NCBI RefSeq assembly: GCF_003243465.1
Contig: NZ_QFQZ01000002.1
Coordinates: 62,001-126,000 of the forward strand
Direction of reading: 5' to 3'
DNA length: 64,000 nt
From: Caulobacter segnis
Lineage (GTDB): Bacteria; Pseudomonadota; Alphaproteobacteria; Caulobacterales; Caulobacteraceae
The position numbers were made by a program, and so were the translations under genes. Shown piece after piece: positions 16,579-25,767 of the stretch (its first letter is position 1; every line of letters starts with the position of its first letter). The notes below the pieces were generated by a model, which saw only the letters and a program-made list of their open reading frames with translations, was not told the DNA's origin and made no database searches.

Positions 16579-16746
16579 GAGACCGCGGCTCTCGCTTGAG
16601 CCGCCACGACGTCGCTCCCCCGCGTCCGGGGGCGGGAGCGGACTGGACGGCCCTTCTCTCCCAAGAGGTCCGCCCGATCCGAACCCTCACCCCCGCCTCG
16701 GAGGAGCGAATGCCAAGGCGCTGGGGCGCCAACGACGGGACACTCG

Positions 16747-17235
16747 ATGACCACCTTCACCCTGCCCGATCCGGCCACCCCAGCGCCCCCTACCGGCGAG
16801 AGCATCGTTCTCACCGGCGACCCCTTTTTCCCGGCGATCGAGCCGGCCAAGTTCCAGGCGGCCATGCGCGTGGTCAGCCAGGTCACGCCCGAGCGTATCA
16901 ATGACGCCTTGATCGACGCGATGCTGGTCCTGGACCGCAACCCCGACCTGCAGGCGCGCAAGGCCGCTTGGCTGACGGAGGGCTACAACACCCTGGGCGA
17001 CGTGCCCGCCAGCGAGTTCGGCGGCCAGCACCGCCTGGAGTTCCTGTATCGTCGGGCCGTCTACAGCCTGGCCAAGGCCGACCTTGACGAGAAATACCGG
17101 GACAACGCCGCCACGGACGCCGGCGAGCGCCGGGCCGAGGGCGTCGACATCGTCGTCGGCTCCCACATGCGCAACGCGCGCAACGCCATCTCCGACCTGG
17201 TCGCCCGTCCGCGCATAACCATCGAGCAGCTGTGA
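16747..17235 (+). CDS. L: Head completion protein (P2 gpL-like)
   Basis: 162 aa. The pattern GDPFFPAIEPAKFQAAMRV, RINDALIDAMLVLD, FLYRRAVYSLAKADLDEKYRD and the C-terminal RNAISDLVARPRITIEQL (RPRxTxEL) match gpL, the head-tail connector stopper. It overlaps the X start. Confidence 0.9.
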   Translation: MTTFTLPDPATPAPPTGESIVLTGDPFFPAIEPAKFQAAMRVVSQVTPERINDALIDAMLVLDRNPDLQARKAAWLTEGYNTLGDVPASEFGGQHRLEFLYRRAVYSLAKADLDEKYRDNAATDAGERRAEGVDIVVGSHMRNARNAISDLVARPRITIEQL

Positions 17236-17447
17236 TGGCCACGCTGGTCGTTCACGCCCGCGCCGGCGAGACCCTCGACGCCGTCGTTCACCGGGCCATC
17301 GGCCGCACCGAGGGCGTCGTCGAGGACGTGCTGGCGGCCAACCCGGGCGCCGCCGCCTTCACCCGCCTGCCGGAAGGCATGGCGATCATCATCACGGATG
17401 AGGCGCAGGCCGCGCCGATCGCCGACCTCATCGACCTCTGGAGCTGA
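17235..17447 (+). CDS. X: Tail protein X (LysM-like, P2 gpX)
   Basis: 70 aa; a small LysM-type fold (LDAVVHRAIGRTEGVVEDVLAANPG, then RLPEGMAIIIT). P2 gpX is a tail component. ATG at 17235 overlaps the L stop (TGATG); an in-frame GTG precedes it by one codon. Confidence 0.85.
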   Translation: MATLVVHARAGETLDAVVHRAIGRTEGVVEDVLAANPGAAAFTRLPEGMAIIITDEAQAAPIADLIDLWS

Positions 17448-17449
17448 CC

Positions 17450-17806
17450 GTGAAGCAAGATCTCGCCGCCGTTGTTCACGACTTCGGCTTCATTCTGGTC
17501 AGCGGCTTCCTGGGCGCGATCGTGTCCCTGGCCTACATGCCCGGCCTGACCTGGCGACAGCAGATCGCCGCGACCCTAGCGGGCGGCTTCACCGCCTCCT
17601 TCGTGTGCTGGGCCCTGCAGGATTGGCTGCACCTGTCGGCGGCCGTCGCCGGCGGCCTGTCGTTCGTCGTCGGCCTGGTCGCGTTTCGCGCCACGCCCTC
17701 ACTGGTCAAGGCCGTGGCCGACAGCTTCGCGCGCATTCCCGACGTCGTCGCCCAGCTGGGCCAGGCGCTGGCCGAGCGGATCCGCACCTTTGGAGGCAAG
17801 GCATGA
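17450..17806 (+). CDS. Holin-like membrane protein
   Basis: 118 aa with a GTG start. Three hydrophobic segments (about residues 13-32, 38-58 and 63-80) and an amphipathic C-terminal helix. It sits immediately before the lysozyme gene (4-nt overlap), where P2 has holin gene Y. It would permeabilise the inner membrane to release the endolysin. Confidence 0.75.
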   Translation: MKQDLAAVVHDFGFILVSGFLGAIVSLAYMPGLTWRQQIAATLAGGFTASFVCWALQDWLHLSAAVAGGLSFVVGLVAFRATPSLVKAVADSFARIPDVVAQLGQALAERIRTFGGKA

Positions 17807-18291
17807 AGACGATCGAGGAGCAGCTCGAGCTGCACGAGGGCTTCCGTTCCCGTCCCTACCGCTGCCCCGCCGGCAAGCTGACCATCGGCATCGGTCGGAA
17901 CCTGGACGACGTCGGCATTCGACCGGCCGAGACCGTCAAGCTGGGCCTGACAAAAACATCCGTGATCGCCGCCGGCGTCAGCCGCGCCCAGGCGCTCGGC
18001 CTCTTGGCGTACGACCTAGCCGAGGCGCGCGCGACTCTGGACGTTCTGGTTCCCAACTGGCGCACCATCGATCCGGTGCGTCGCAAGGTCCTCGAGGACA
18101 TGGCCTTCAACATGGGCCACGCCACGCTCGCTCAGTTCAAGAACACACTGGCGGCCGTCTCACGGCGGGATTTCGACGCCGCGGCGGTCGGGATGCGCAA
18201 ATCCGCCTGGTATAGGCAGGTGGGCGGTGAGCCCGGGCAGCGCGGCGCGCGCCTGGTGCGGATGATGTTGACCGGTCTCGACTATGCTTGA
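17803..18291 (+). CDS. Endolysin, GH24 (T4-type) lysozyme
   Basis: 162 aa. The GH24 core is HEGFRSRPYRCPAGKLTIGIG: catalytic Glu, then Cys where T4 lysozyme has Asp20, then Thr at the Thr26 position. Cys at this site occurs in other phage lysozymes, and the D20C mutant of T4 lysozyme is known to be active, so activity is expected. No signal peptide is seen, so it depends on the holin. The end overlaps the spanin gene. Confidence 0.9.
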   Translation: MKTIEEQLELHEGFRSRPYRCPAGKLTIGIGRNLDDVGIRPAETVKLGLTKTSVIAAGVSRAQALGLLAYDLAEARATLDVLVPNWRTIDPVRRKVLEDMAFNMGHATLAQFKNTLAAVSRRDFDAAAVGMRKSAWYRQVGGEPGQRGARLVRMMLTGLDYA

Positions 18292-18721
18292 GCGCCAGAT
18301 CCTGATCGGCCTGGTCGCGGGCGGGTCGGTCCTCGCTCTCGTGGCCTGGGGTCGCCACGGCTATGCCGAGCGCGACAAGCTCGCCGCCGACGCGCAACAA
18401 ATCTGCGCGACCGCGCAATCCGATTACGCCCCGGCGAAGGAAACCGCAGGCGTCACCTGCAGAAAGGCCATCGCCGAGCTCGCCAGGTTCAAGGTCGAGA
18501 CGAACGCCGCCTCGGCCGAGATCCTGGCGGGCGCCATGGCCGACGCGACCACCCGCAACACCAAGGCGGCCGAACAGGCCCGCCAGGCCGCCGACGCGGC
18601 CCGGGCGGCCGCCCAGCACATGGAGGCCGTCGATGCGGCTGTCGAGGACGATCGCGTGGGCCGTGCTTGGTTCGACGCTCTCAATCGGGCTGGCGGCCTG
18701 CGCGACAAGGCCGAGCGCTAA
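18284..18721 (+). CDS. Inner-membrane spanin (Rz/LysB-like)
   Basis: 145 aa. One N-terminal transmembrane segment (ILIGLVAGGSVLALVAW) and a long Ala-rich helical periplasmic part with Glu/Arg heptads. This is the i-spanin layout. The gene starts inside the lysozyme gene's 3' end and overlaps the lipoprotein gene that follows. Confidence 0.78.
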   Translation: MLERQILIGLVAGGSVLALVAWGRHGYAERDKLAADAQQICATAQSDYAPAKETAGVTCRKAIAELARFKVETNAASAEILAGAMADATTRNTKAAEQARQAADAARAAAQHMEAVDAAVEDDRVGRAWFDALNRAGGLRDKAER

Positions 18722-18947
18722 GCCGCCCGTCGTCGCGGTGAAGGTGGGCGCACCGCCGCCGCCGGCGGACCTGATCGCCTGCCCGATCGCGCCGGAGGGT
18801 TTCCCCACCGACGAGGTGGCAATCCTGCCGCCGGCGGTCCGCGCGTCCGCCATCCGCCTGGCCAAGGCCTACGCCGCGACCGCCAGCCAGCTCACCCGGC
18901 TGATCGACCACACCGTGCCCGGGACGTGCGCGCGTGAAGAAGGCTGA
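18633..18947 (+). CDS. Outer-membrane lipoprotein spanin (Rz1/LysC-like)
   Basis: 104 aa. The start at 18633 gives a textbook lipoprotein signal: RL start, hydrophobic AVLGSTLSIG, lipobox LAAC. A Pro-rich stretch follows (PPPPADL). The first 89 nt overlap the i-spanin gene in another frame, the classic Rz/Rz1 embedded arrangement. Together they fuse inner and outer membranes at lysis. Confidence 0.8.
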   Translation: MRLSRTIAWAVLGSTLSIGLAACATRPSAKPPVVAVKVGAPPPPADLIACPIAPEGFPTDEVAILPPAVRASAIRLAKAYAATASQLTRLIDHTVPGTCAREEG

Positions 18948-19431
18948 CCTCCTCGAGGCGTATCTCGCCAAAGCGATCCCGGGCCTGAAGGACAAGGGTG
19001 AGAACCTGTTCGTCTTCCTGGACGAGGGTCATCTCAAGCCGATCAACGGCGCGCTGTCGCACCTGAAGATCGCGATCGTCTCCGTCGTCATCACCGAACT
19101 GCCAAAGAGCCAGCTGCTCGCGCTCGATATGGCGCTGCTCACATGGTGCGCCCGAAACGAGCCAGGCCTTCTGCGTTCACCGCAAGCGGAGAAAGGCTTT
19201 CCCTTCAATATCGAGATGCTAGATCGCAACACGTGCGATGTCGCCTTCAAGATCGAACTGTCCCAGCTCATCTCGATCATCGAACAGCCTGGCGGCAAGA
19301 TCCAGGTGCTTGAGCGCGACGAGCCGGATCCGGATCCGGGCTGGGAGCACCTGGGCGGCTTCAAGACGGACGCGCACCTGCGCCAACTCTACCTCGGCGA
19401 AGACCTGATCGCCGAACTGCCTTCGCCGTGA
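18934..19431 (+). CDS. R: Tail completion protein (P2 gpR-like)
   Basis: 165 aa; start MKKADLLEAYLAKAIPGLKDKGENLFVFLDEG matches the gpR family, as does the C-terminal EHLGGFKTDAHLRQLYLGEDLIAE. It is needed with S to finish the tail before head joining. It overlaps the spanin stop and the S start. Confidence 0.85.
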   Translation: MKKADLLEAYLAKAIPGLKDKGENLFVFLDEGHLKPINGALSHLKIAIVSVVITELPKSQLLALDMALLTWCARNEPGLLRSPQAEKGFPFNIEMLDRNTCDVAFKIELSQLISIIEQPGGKIQVLERDEPDPDPGWEHLGGFKTDAHLRQLYLGEDLIAELPSP

Positions 19432-20120
19432 AGGACATCGACGAGGAGCTGCGCAAGCTCGAGTCCACGCTGGGCGCCGTCGTCGCCCAAATGGAGCCGG
19501 CCGCGCGATCGGCTCTCGCCCGCAAGATGGCGCACGCGCTTCGCGCCTCCCAGGCTGCGAGGATGCGCGCCCAGGCGGGCCCGGACGGCGAGCCGTGGCC
19601 AGCCCGGAAAAATCAGGCGCGTGACCGAAAAGCCAACCGGCCGATCCGATTCCTGTACAGGAAGCCTGGCGCCGATGAGCCTCGGGTCGCAGATCTCCGC
19701 AGCTGGCGCCGGGACGGTGCGCAGATCATCGGCTACGATCGCGAGCGCGGCGCGATCAGGACCTTTCTCCGCGGCCGGATTGTGCGGCACCTCCCCGCAG
19801 AAGGCGCCGCCGACCCGGGCAAGATGGAAGCCGACCTGCGCGGCCGCGGCGGCCAGATCCGCAAGCGGGTCGAGGCCATGTTCGTGAAGATGCGGACCAA
19901 CCGCCATCTGAAGGCGGGCGGCTCGCCGACCGAGGCGTGGGTCGAGTTCACCAGCCGGGCCGAGCGGATCGCTCGGGTTAGCCAGTTTGGCCTCAAGGAC
20001 AAGGTTCGGCCTGGCGGGCCCGAGGTTCGCTATCCCCAGCGTCAGTTGCTTGGCTTCAGCGCTGAGGATCGCGAGGCCATGATTCAGCTGACGCTAGACC
20101 ACCTCGACGACGGTAGGTAG
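19428..20120 (+). CDS. S: Tail completion / virion morphogenesis protein (P2 gpS-like)
   Basis: 230 aa, GTG start overlapping the R stop. Typical motifs: ARKMAHALRASQAARMRAQAGPDGEPWPARK and RIARVSQFGLKDKVRPGGPEVRYPQRQLLGFS. Somewhat longer than P2 gpS (150 aa) through a middle insertion. The gene ends 22 nt from the end of the opposite-strand cargo gene. Confidence 0.88.
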   Translation: MKDIDEELRKLESTLGAVVAQMEPAARSALARKMAHALRASQAARMRAQAGPDGEPWPARKNQARDRKANRPIRFLYRKPGADEPRVADLRSWRRDGAQIIGYDRERGAIRTFLRGRIVRHLPAEGAADPGKMEADLRGRGGQIRKRVEAMFVKMRTNRHLKAGGSPTEAWVEFTSRAERIARVSQFGLKDKVRPGGPEVRYPQRQLLGFSAEDREAMIQLTLDHLDDGR

Positions 20121-20142
20121 CGGTCCTCGGTGCCCTGCAAGA

Positions 20143-21003
20143 TCATGGAGCGATGGCCCTCATGACGATCAGCGGAGTAACCCCATAGGCGTGGGGCGGC
20201 CGCGAGTAACCCAGCTCTAGCATCGGACCAAAGTGCTGGAGAATCCCGAAAAGCTGGCTCCCAGACTGTTCGATCTCCACCCGATTCCTAAGTTCTTCGA
20301 AGCTGGAACCTTTCGGCATCGCGTCCAGAATGCCGACGAGATGCCATTCACCAGCTAGGGTATGACCGTGCTTGAGCATGATATCGGTCGCTGAACCGGT
20401 GAGATGCTCTTCGTCAAGGGTGCCCCAGAGAACCTCGCCTTTCTCGGTCACGAATGTCGCCTGAACCGCGTGGGGCATCATGCCCATTAAAGAGCCCACG
20501 AAGTCCGTCAGCGGAGAGGTATCAGTCCCTTTAGGGCCGCTCTTGTCCCGCCGCCGCGCTGCTCTATTCACGGGTAGGTCCGCTAGGTTTTCCTGCGGGA
20601 TCGTCGCAGCGATAGACTGCTGGACAAAGGGAATCTCCCATAGCCTCTTCATGAAGCCTACATCGATCACACCAACGCCGACCTTCAACAGCACAAGCTG
20701 GCCGACACGCGCATCGATCACGTCGGGACACAACCAGCCCTGAGCGGTGTCCAAGAAGTTCAACGGCAACAGCCAACGAGGATCGAATTTTCTCGCGAGG
20801 CTCGTCTTTCCGCTACGCTTATGGTCCGCCTTACCGACAGCTAATGAAACGCCGCCCCCTGTCTCCGCCGCATCTTCTGATCCGCGAACCAGCTCGGTAA
20901 GAACCCCGTCGACGCCGAACTGTGTTAGCAGGATGCTCAGCCGGCGATGATCGACGTAAAGAAAGTCAAAGACGGAATCGGTTTGCTCTAGGTCGGCCGC
21001 CAT
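20143..21003 (-). CDS. DUF6414-like cargo protein
   Basis: 286 aa. The N-terminus (VFDFLYVDHRRLSILLTQFG) fits the DUF6414 family as I remember it; the function is unknown to me. The middle has a Lys/Arg-rich linker and the C-terminal part is mixed alpha/beta. It is on the minus strand between S and J, which are neighbours in simple P2 relatives except for V/W, so it is a moron-type insertion. Opposite orientation and its own upstream small gene suggest expression in the lysogen. A defence or superinfection-exclusion role is plausible, not shown. Confidence 0.6.
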   Translation of the reverse strand: MAADLEQTDSVFDFLYVDHRRLSILLTQFGVDGVLTELVRGSEDAAETGGGVSLAVGKADHKRSGKTSLARKFDPRWLLPLNFLDTAQGWLCPDVIDARVGQLVLLKVGVGVIDVGFMKRLWEIPFVQQSIAATIPQENLADLPVNRAARRRDKSGPKGTDTSPLTDFVGSLMGMMPHAVQATFVTEKGEVLWGTLDEEHLTGSATDIMLKHGHTLAGEWHLVGILDAMPKGSSFEELRNRVEIEQSGSQLFGILQHFGPMLELGYSRPPHAYGVTPLIVMRAIAP

Positions 21004-21139
21004 TGTCAATTTCGCGGCGCGTTTCCTCAATCTTCGTCGCGGCCGCTTCCCTTTCAGCGATTACCTTTCGCGCGATTCCCTCTTTGGTAGCACGAAATAG
21101 TTCGCCTAAGCCCCGGTCGGCCTTATCTCGATCCTTCAT
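20966..21139 (-). CDS. Small charged protein paired with the DUF6414-like gene
   Basis: 57 aa, highly charged helical protein (DRDKADRGLGELFRATKEG, then a Glu/Arg-rich helix). Its 3' end overlaps the start of the DUF6414-like gene by 38 nt in another frame, so the two are cotranscribed and coupled. No family recognised. Confidence 0.5.
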   Translation of the reverse strand: MKDRDKADRGLGELFRATKEGIARKVIAEREAAATKIEETRREIDNGGRPRANRFRL

Positions 21140-21256
21140 CGTGAAATCTCCGCCGGCGTTGACCGATCCTAACGCACGAGAACCGTTGCCCCAACAGGTT
21201 GCATAAAATCCTAAAATTGGGGCCGGGGCCCTGAAATGAAACGCCCCCGCTCCTTG

Positions 21257-21279
21257 GTTTGATGCAGCCCCTACCAAAC
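21257..21279. promoter_or_regulatory. Late-activator dyad 4, before J
   Basis: GTTTG-N13-CAAAC, perfect. It lies 45 bp before the J start and after the inserted minus-strand cargo, so it re-starts late transcription for J, I and the fibres. Confidence 0.72.
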
Positions 21280-21323
21280 AAGCCGCGCTCGCGCGCGATC
21301 CGCCCGCACAGCGACATGCCGGC

Positions 21324-22271
21324 ATGCCGCGTTATGTCGCCGAAGGACTTGACCTGTCCCGCATGCCCAAGCCCCGGGCGGTGCGGTCGCTCGACTATGA
21401 GACATTGCTGGAGCGGCGGCGCGTTCGCCTCAAGGCGGAGCTGGCGGCCCGCGACATTCCGTTCGACGCCGCTCGCATCGACTCCGAGCCGGCCATGGCC
21501 CTGCAACAGGTCGACGCCTATCGCGAGCTGCTTGGCTTGGCCCAGGTGAACGCCGGCGTCTTGGCCACGATGTTGGCCTGGGCGGTCGGAACAGACCTCG
21601 ACAACTGCGCCCTGCGGTTGCCGCTGCTTCGCATGGACGGCGAAAGCGACGAGCGGTTCCGTTGGCGCTGCCTGCTCATTCCGGAGTCCTGGGGCGCGGG
21701 CAAGCTGGCCGGCTATCTTCTGGCCGCTCTCACCGCGCATCCCGATGTGGCCGACGCCGGCGTCTGGGTCGATCGCACCGATCCGCGCCAGCCGATTATC
21801 CGCATCGCGCCGATCGTCAGCGTGGCCAGCGGATGGGTCGACGCCTCCGACCCGGCCGTGCCGATCAAGCGCCTGCGGCCGGCCTCAGACGCGGACGGAA
21901 CGCCGTCGGATGACGTGCTCGAGGCGGTGCGGATCCTGGCCAACCGTGACGACGTCGCGGCCGCCAGCGATGTGATCAGCGTTCGGCCGCCCAGGATCCT
22001 GCCCTACCAGATCTCGCTGGTGACCGAACACCTGCGCGGTCCGGATCCCGCCGCGCTCCGGACGTTGTCGGCCGAGGGATGCGCCGCCATGGCCGACGCG
22101 CGCCGATCGCCCGGCCGGGATGTGCCGCTGGCCGCAATCATCGCCGCCGGCCAGGTCCCCGCCGCAGAGAACGTCCAGCTGCTGTCGCCGACCGCGCCGA
22201 TCCTCGCCAGCGAAGGCGACCTGGCGGTTTGCACCGCGATCGACGTCCAGAGCCTGGTGGTCAATGGCTGA
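21324..22271 (+). CDS. J: Baseplate assembly protein J
   Basis: 315 aa, close to P2 gpJ. Aligns by RSLDYETLLERRRVRLKAELAARD, DSEPAMALQQVDAYRELLGLAQVN and the C-terminal half with DVVSAASDVI-like segments. It forms the baseplate wedge with W and I. A later start at 21363 is possible. It overlaps I by 8 nt. Confidence 0.88.
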   Translation: MPRYVAEGLDLSRMPKPRAVRSLDYETLLERRRVRLKAELAARDIPFDAARIDSEPAMALQQVDAYRELLGLAQVNAGVLATMLAWAVGTDLDNCALRLPLLRMDGESDERFRWRCLLIPESWGAGKLAGYLLAALTAHPDVADAGVWVDRTDPRQPIIRIAPIVSVASGWVDASDPAVPIKRLRPASDADGTPSDDVLEAVRILANRDDVAAASDVISVRPPRILPYQISLVTEHLRGPDPAALRTLSAEGCAAMADARRSPGRDVPLAAIIAAGQVPAAENVQLLSPTAPILASEGDLAVCTAIDVQSLVVNG

Positions 22272-23487
22272 CGTCGAGAGCCTGCTCGCCAACGCCACGC
22301 CGTGGATGCGCGCCGTCGAAGCCGCTTCCGCGCCGGCCTGGTCGCTGCCGGTCCATCTGATTCCGGACTTCCATGATCCGTGGCGCTGCGCCCCCCACCT
22401 GTTGTCGGACCTGGCGTTCGATTGCTCGGTCGACGTCTGGAGCGAAACCTGGAGCGAGACCAAGAAGCGTGCGGTCATCGCACGGTCGGTCGAGATGCAC
22501 AGGCAAAAAGGCACCCGCGCCGGGTTGCGCGCCTACATCGAGGTCGCCGGCGGCGAGCTACGCCGCATCACCGCGCCCGGCCAGGGCCTGTTCGCCGAAG
22601 CGGCCAGCGCCGACGATCGCGCGGCTTGGATCGCCCGGTTTCCTGAATTCCGGCTGTTCACGCACACGCCCTGGTCGGAAGATCCGGACGACGCCTACAC
22701 GGGCGAGGCCTGCGCCGGCGACGAACTGGGCGCGTTCGCGCCTGATGCGCCCGCGACCCGCCTGCTGACGCGCGACGGCGTGCTGTTCCGCGACGGCGTC
22801 GAGATCCGCATGACACGCCGCGAGGACCTCGTCCTGGTCGACGGCGTCGAGACGATCGTGGAGCGCTATGTGGCCGTCGACGAGGATCCTCGCGGCGCAT
22901 ATGGCGACATGGCCTGGGCCGACGACTTCCCGATCGCCTCCGATCCGCTGCCGGCGCTGACGGTCACCCTCGATACAACGGCTGGCCAGACGATCGGCCG
23001 ATCAGTCTCGAGCCAGTTCCTCGACACCGCGCCCGAGCGTGTGCGCGCCGTCGGCGCCGACGCGGGCGGCGCCTATGGTCTCAGTGACTACTTCGACGCC
23101 GTCTTCGCTGAACCCGGCATGGATCCGGCCGTCCTGGTGTTCGACCGTTGGCGGCTGGCCGATCCCGCCCGGGCCGCCGGCGGCTCCATGCCCGGCGATA
23201 CCTTCCTTGATGATCCGGCGCTCGTCGGCGACGCGGCCTTCACCCTGCTCCTGGACGTGGTCGTGCCCGACGCGCTGGCGGAGGCCACGGCGATCGTCGG
23301 CGGCTTCGACCTCGAATTCTGCGAACCGCACGACAGCAGCCAGACCGACCTGGTGCTCGAAGCGATCCAATCGGCCGCCGCCGACCGGGACACCGTCCTG
23401 GTCAGGTTCGCGGCCCACCGACCCGCCCGTCTCGGCGACCGCCCCACCCTACCCTTCCGGCTCGGCCAACTGGTCGCCGACTTCTGA
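22264..23487 (+). CDS. I: Tail protein I with C-terminal extension
   Basis: 407 aa. The first 180 residues are gpI-like (LLPNATPWMRAVE-type start, LPDFHDPWRCAPHLLSDLAFDCSVD, KRAVIARSVEMHRQKGTRAGL). P2 gpI is only 176 aa, so about 230 residues form an added domain with beta-rich sequence. The extension may fix the unusual fibre that follows. Confidence 0.85.
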   Translation: MADVESLLANATPWMRAVEAASAPAWSLPVHLIPDFHDPWRCAPHLLSDLAFDCSVDVWSETWSETKKRAVIARSVEMHRQKGTRAGLRAYIEVAGGELRRITAPGQGLFAEAASADDRAAWIARFPEFRLFTHTPWSEDPDDAYTGEACAGDELGAFAPDAPATRLLTRDGVLFRDGVEIRMTRREDLVLVDGVETIVERYVAVDEDPRGAYGDMAWADDFPIASDPLPALTVTLDTTAGQTIGRSVSSQFLDTAPERVRAVGADAGGAYGLSDYFDAVFAEPGMDPAVLVFDRWRLADPARAAGGSMPGDTFLDDPALVGDAAFTLLLDVVVPDALAEATAIVGGFDLEFCEPHDSSQTDLVLEAIQSAAADRDTVLVRFAAHRPARLGDRPTLPFRLGQLVADF

Positions 23488-23494
23488 GGACCCC

Positions 23495-25759
23495 ATGGAA
23501 ACCCAGGTCATCTTCCGCGAACGTCAGCAGCTGCTGTCCGAGGACTTCATCAACATCCAGGCCTATACCCAGGCCTCGCTCGACGCAATCGTCGCCGCCG
23601 CCCTGGTCGGCCGGACGGTCTATGACGGTTTCCAAGCCGCCAAGTCCGGAACCTCGACGGTGACGATCGCCGCGGGCCGGTGCTTCGCCGGCAGTGGCGC
23701 GGTCTATGCGCGCCAAGCCGACACCACGCGCGACTTCATCGGCCAGCTTCCGCAGAACGCGAAACGCAAGGTCGCCGTCGTGACCTATGGCGTGACCGAG
23801 GATACCGGAGTCGAGCAGCGCAAGTTCCGCGTCAATGCTGTGACCAACCAGGTGGAGGCCGACGACGTCGCCATGCGCCGCGCGCGTTCGGCCCAGATCG
23901 CGTTCCTGCTGGGGGCGGAGAGCGCGGATCCGCAGTTGCCGGCGATCGACGCCTCACAAATCCACGTCGCCACCATCACGCTTTCGCAGCTGGGCGTCGA
24001 AGCGGTCGAGATGGTCGCCGAGAACGCCCTGGCCAACCTCGCCGACATCGCCGCGGCCGTGGATGACCACAAGCGCCTGCTGGCCGTGTTCGAAGGCCTG
24101 TTTGTCACCCTGCGTTCCGACATGTCGGCGCTGGCCGAGAAACAACGCCTGCTGGCCAGCTCGGGCGACGTCCAAGCTCTGCAGGTCGATGTCGCGCGCC
24201 TGCGGGCCCGCGCCGGCATTTCCTCGAGCGCGGTCGCCGTCGGGGCCAATCTTTTCCTGGACGAGACGGGCAGCGACAAGACCTACGCGGGATACGCCGC
24301 CAGCATCTTCGGCGGTCTGCGCTTCCCGACCGCGGCCTCCAGCTCGGCGGCCCTGCAACTCTTCAATCCCAACGACCCCGCCGTGCGCGTCGACAATGGC
24401 TTCTGCCTGCCGGCGTACGACGTCGAGGCCCGCGTGACGATCGACGGCTATGCCGGCGACCTGGCCCTGGCCAACTACCAGAGTCAGACCGTCGAGATGG
24501 TGCAGTTGACGCGGACCCGCGAACGCGTGGTCTACGGCGAAACGTCCAACGTCGTCGTCAACCTCAACGACCCCAGCTACGACCGCCTGGCCAAGACCTA
24601 CGCCCGGGACGGTGAGACCCTGCAGGTCGACGCTGAGTGGTACAGCGGCGGCGGCCAGGCGATGATCGCCCTTCGCCCGAAGTCGACGACGATCACGGAA
24701 AGCGAGCCCTATTGGGATGCGGTCACGACCAGTTCGACGGTGCAAGGATCCACCCTTGGCCAGTCGTACCTGAACGCCCAAGCCGGCTACACGCTCGGCG
24801 TCGATGTCTTCTTCACCGACCTGGCGGCGACGGGCGACGTCCACGCCCACCTGGTCGAATGCGATGTCGCCGGCATGCCCAACATGGCGCGGGGCGTCGC
24901 CAAGGTCACTAAGGCCGCCGCCGACCTCAAGCGTTACCCCGCGGCCACCAGCTTCGGCGTTCCGCCGACTGTTCTTTCGCCGGGCAAGCGTTACGCCTGG
25001 GTGTTCGTCAGCCAGGGCGCGCACCGAATGGCCGTAGCGGACAAGAACCGCTACGCGGCCGGCCAGCTCTTCTCGAGCACCGATGGCGCTTTCTTCTCGG
25101 CCGCCGGCGACAAGGACCTGCTGATGGTCGTGAAGTTCGCCCGCTTCAGAGCCTCCCGCGTGGTCGTGCAGCTGCAGCCGATCCAGCTCGCCGGCGGGAT
25201 CTCCGATCTCGACCTTCTCTATGAAGCCGTCCGCGAAGCCGGCACGGACCTGGTGCTCGAGATCCAGCCGCAGGGCCTGTCGACTTGGTATCAGGTCGGC
25301 GGCGACGACACCGCCTCTGGCCTGGCCAGCCTGCCCGCCGCTCTAAACGCCCGCCTGACCTTTGTCGGCTCTCCCGACATGATGCCCGGCATCAAGCTTT
25401 CGGACAGCATCGTCAGGGCCTTCCGCCGATCGACGGCCTTGAACCACACGAGCAAGGTGCTGGCCCGGGCCACGACCAGCACGATCAAGTACACGGCCTA
25501 TCTCCGCGGCTTCAACGCGGCGGCCCCTGCCAACCATACCTGCGTCGCGAAGATCCTGATCGGCGGCGTGACCGAGTTGCACGACCTGGTCACCGACGAG
25601 GTGGTCCCCGCGATCGGAGCCGACCCGGGCGGCATCAAGCGGACCTGGACCTTCAACATCGCATCGCCGACCTCGAGCTATCGCACCCAGCTGCTGGGGA
25701 CGACCGCCGACGGCCGCAACACCTTCACGATCACCGAAGCCATCGACCAGGCGCTCTAG
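23495..25759 (+). CDS. DUF4815-like baseplate/tail-fibre protein
   Basis: 754 aa. Starts at ATG 23495 after GAGGA. The N-terminal FRERQQLLSEDFINIQAYTQ and the GRTVYDGFQ segment are typical of DUF4815 phage proteins; the remainder is beta-rich with fibre-like stretches and no signal peptide. It replaces P2 H/G at the fibre position. Confidence 0.72.
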   Translation: METQVIFRERQQLLSEDFINIQAYTQASLDAIVAAALVGRTVYDGFQAAKSGTSTVTIAAGRCFAGSGAVYARQADTTRDFIGQLPQNAKRKVAVVTYGVTEDTGVEQRKFRVNAVTNQVEADDVAMRRARSAQIAFLLGAESADPQLPAIDASQIHVATITLSQLGVEAVEMVAENALANLADIAAAVDDHKRLLAVFEGLFVTLRSDMSALAEKQRLLASSGDVQALQVDVARLRARAGISSSAVAVGANLFLDETGSDKTYAGYAASIFGGLRFPTAASSSAALQLFNPNDPAVRVDNGFCLPAYDVEARVTIDGYAGDLALANYQSQTVEMVQLTRTRERVVYGETSNVVVNLNDPSYDRLAKTYARDGETLQVDAEWYSGGGQAMIALRPKSTTITESEPYWDAVTTSSTVQGSTLGQSYLNAQAGYTLGVDVFFTDLAATGDVHAHLVECDVAGMPNMARGVAKVTKAAADLKRYPAATSFGVPPTVLSPGKRYAWVFVSQGAHRMAVADKNRYAAGQLFSSTDGAFFSAAGDKDLLMVVKFARFRASRVVVQLQPIQLAGGISDLDLLYEAVREAGTDLVLEIQPQGLSTWYQVGGDDTASGLASLPAALNARLTFVGSPDMMPGIKLSDSIVRAFRRSTALNHTSKVLARATTSTIKYTAYLRGFNAAAPANHTCVAKILIGGVTELHDLVTDEVVPAIGADPGGIKRTWTFNIASPTSSYRTQLLGTTADGRNTFTITEAIDQAL

Positions 25760-25767
25760 GAGGCTCC

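Noticed and set aside
16616..16640. Terminator between M and L
   Set aside because: A GC hairpin exists but without a T-run, and the head operon should continue through it.
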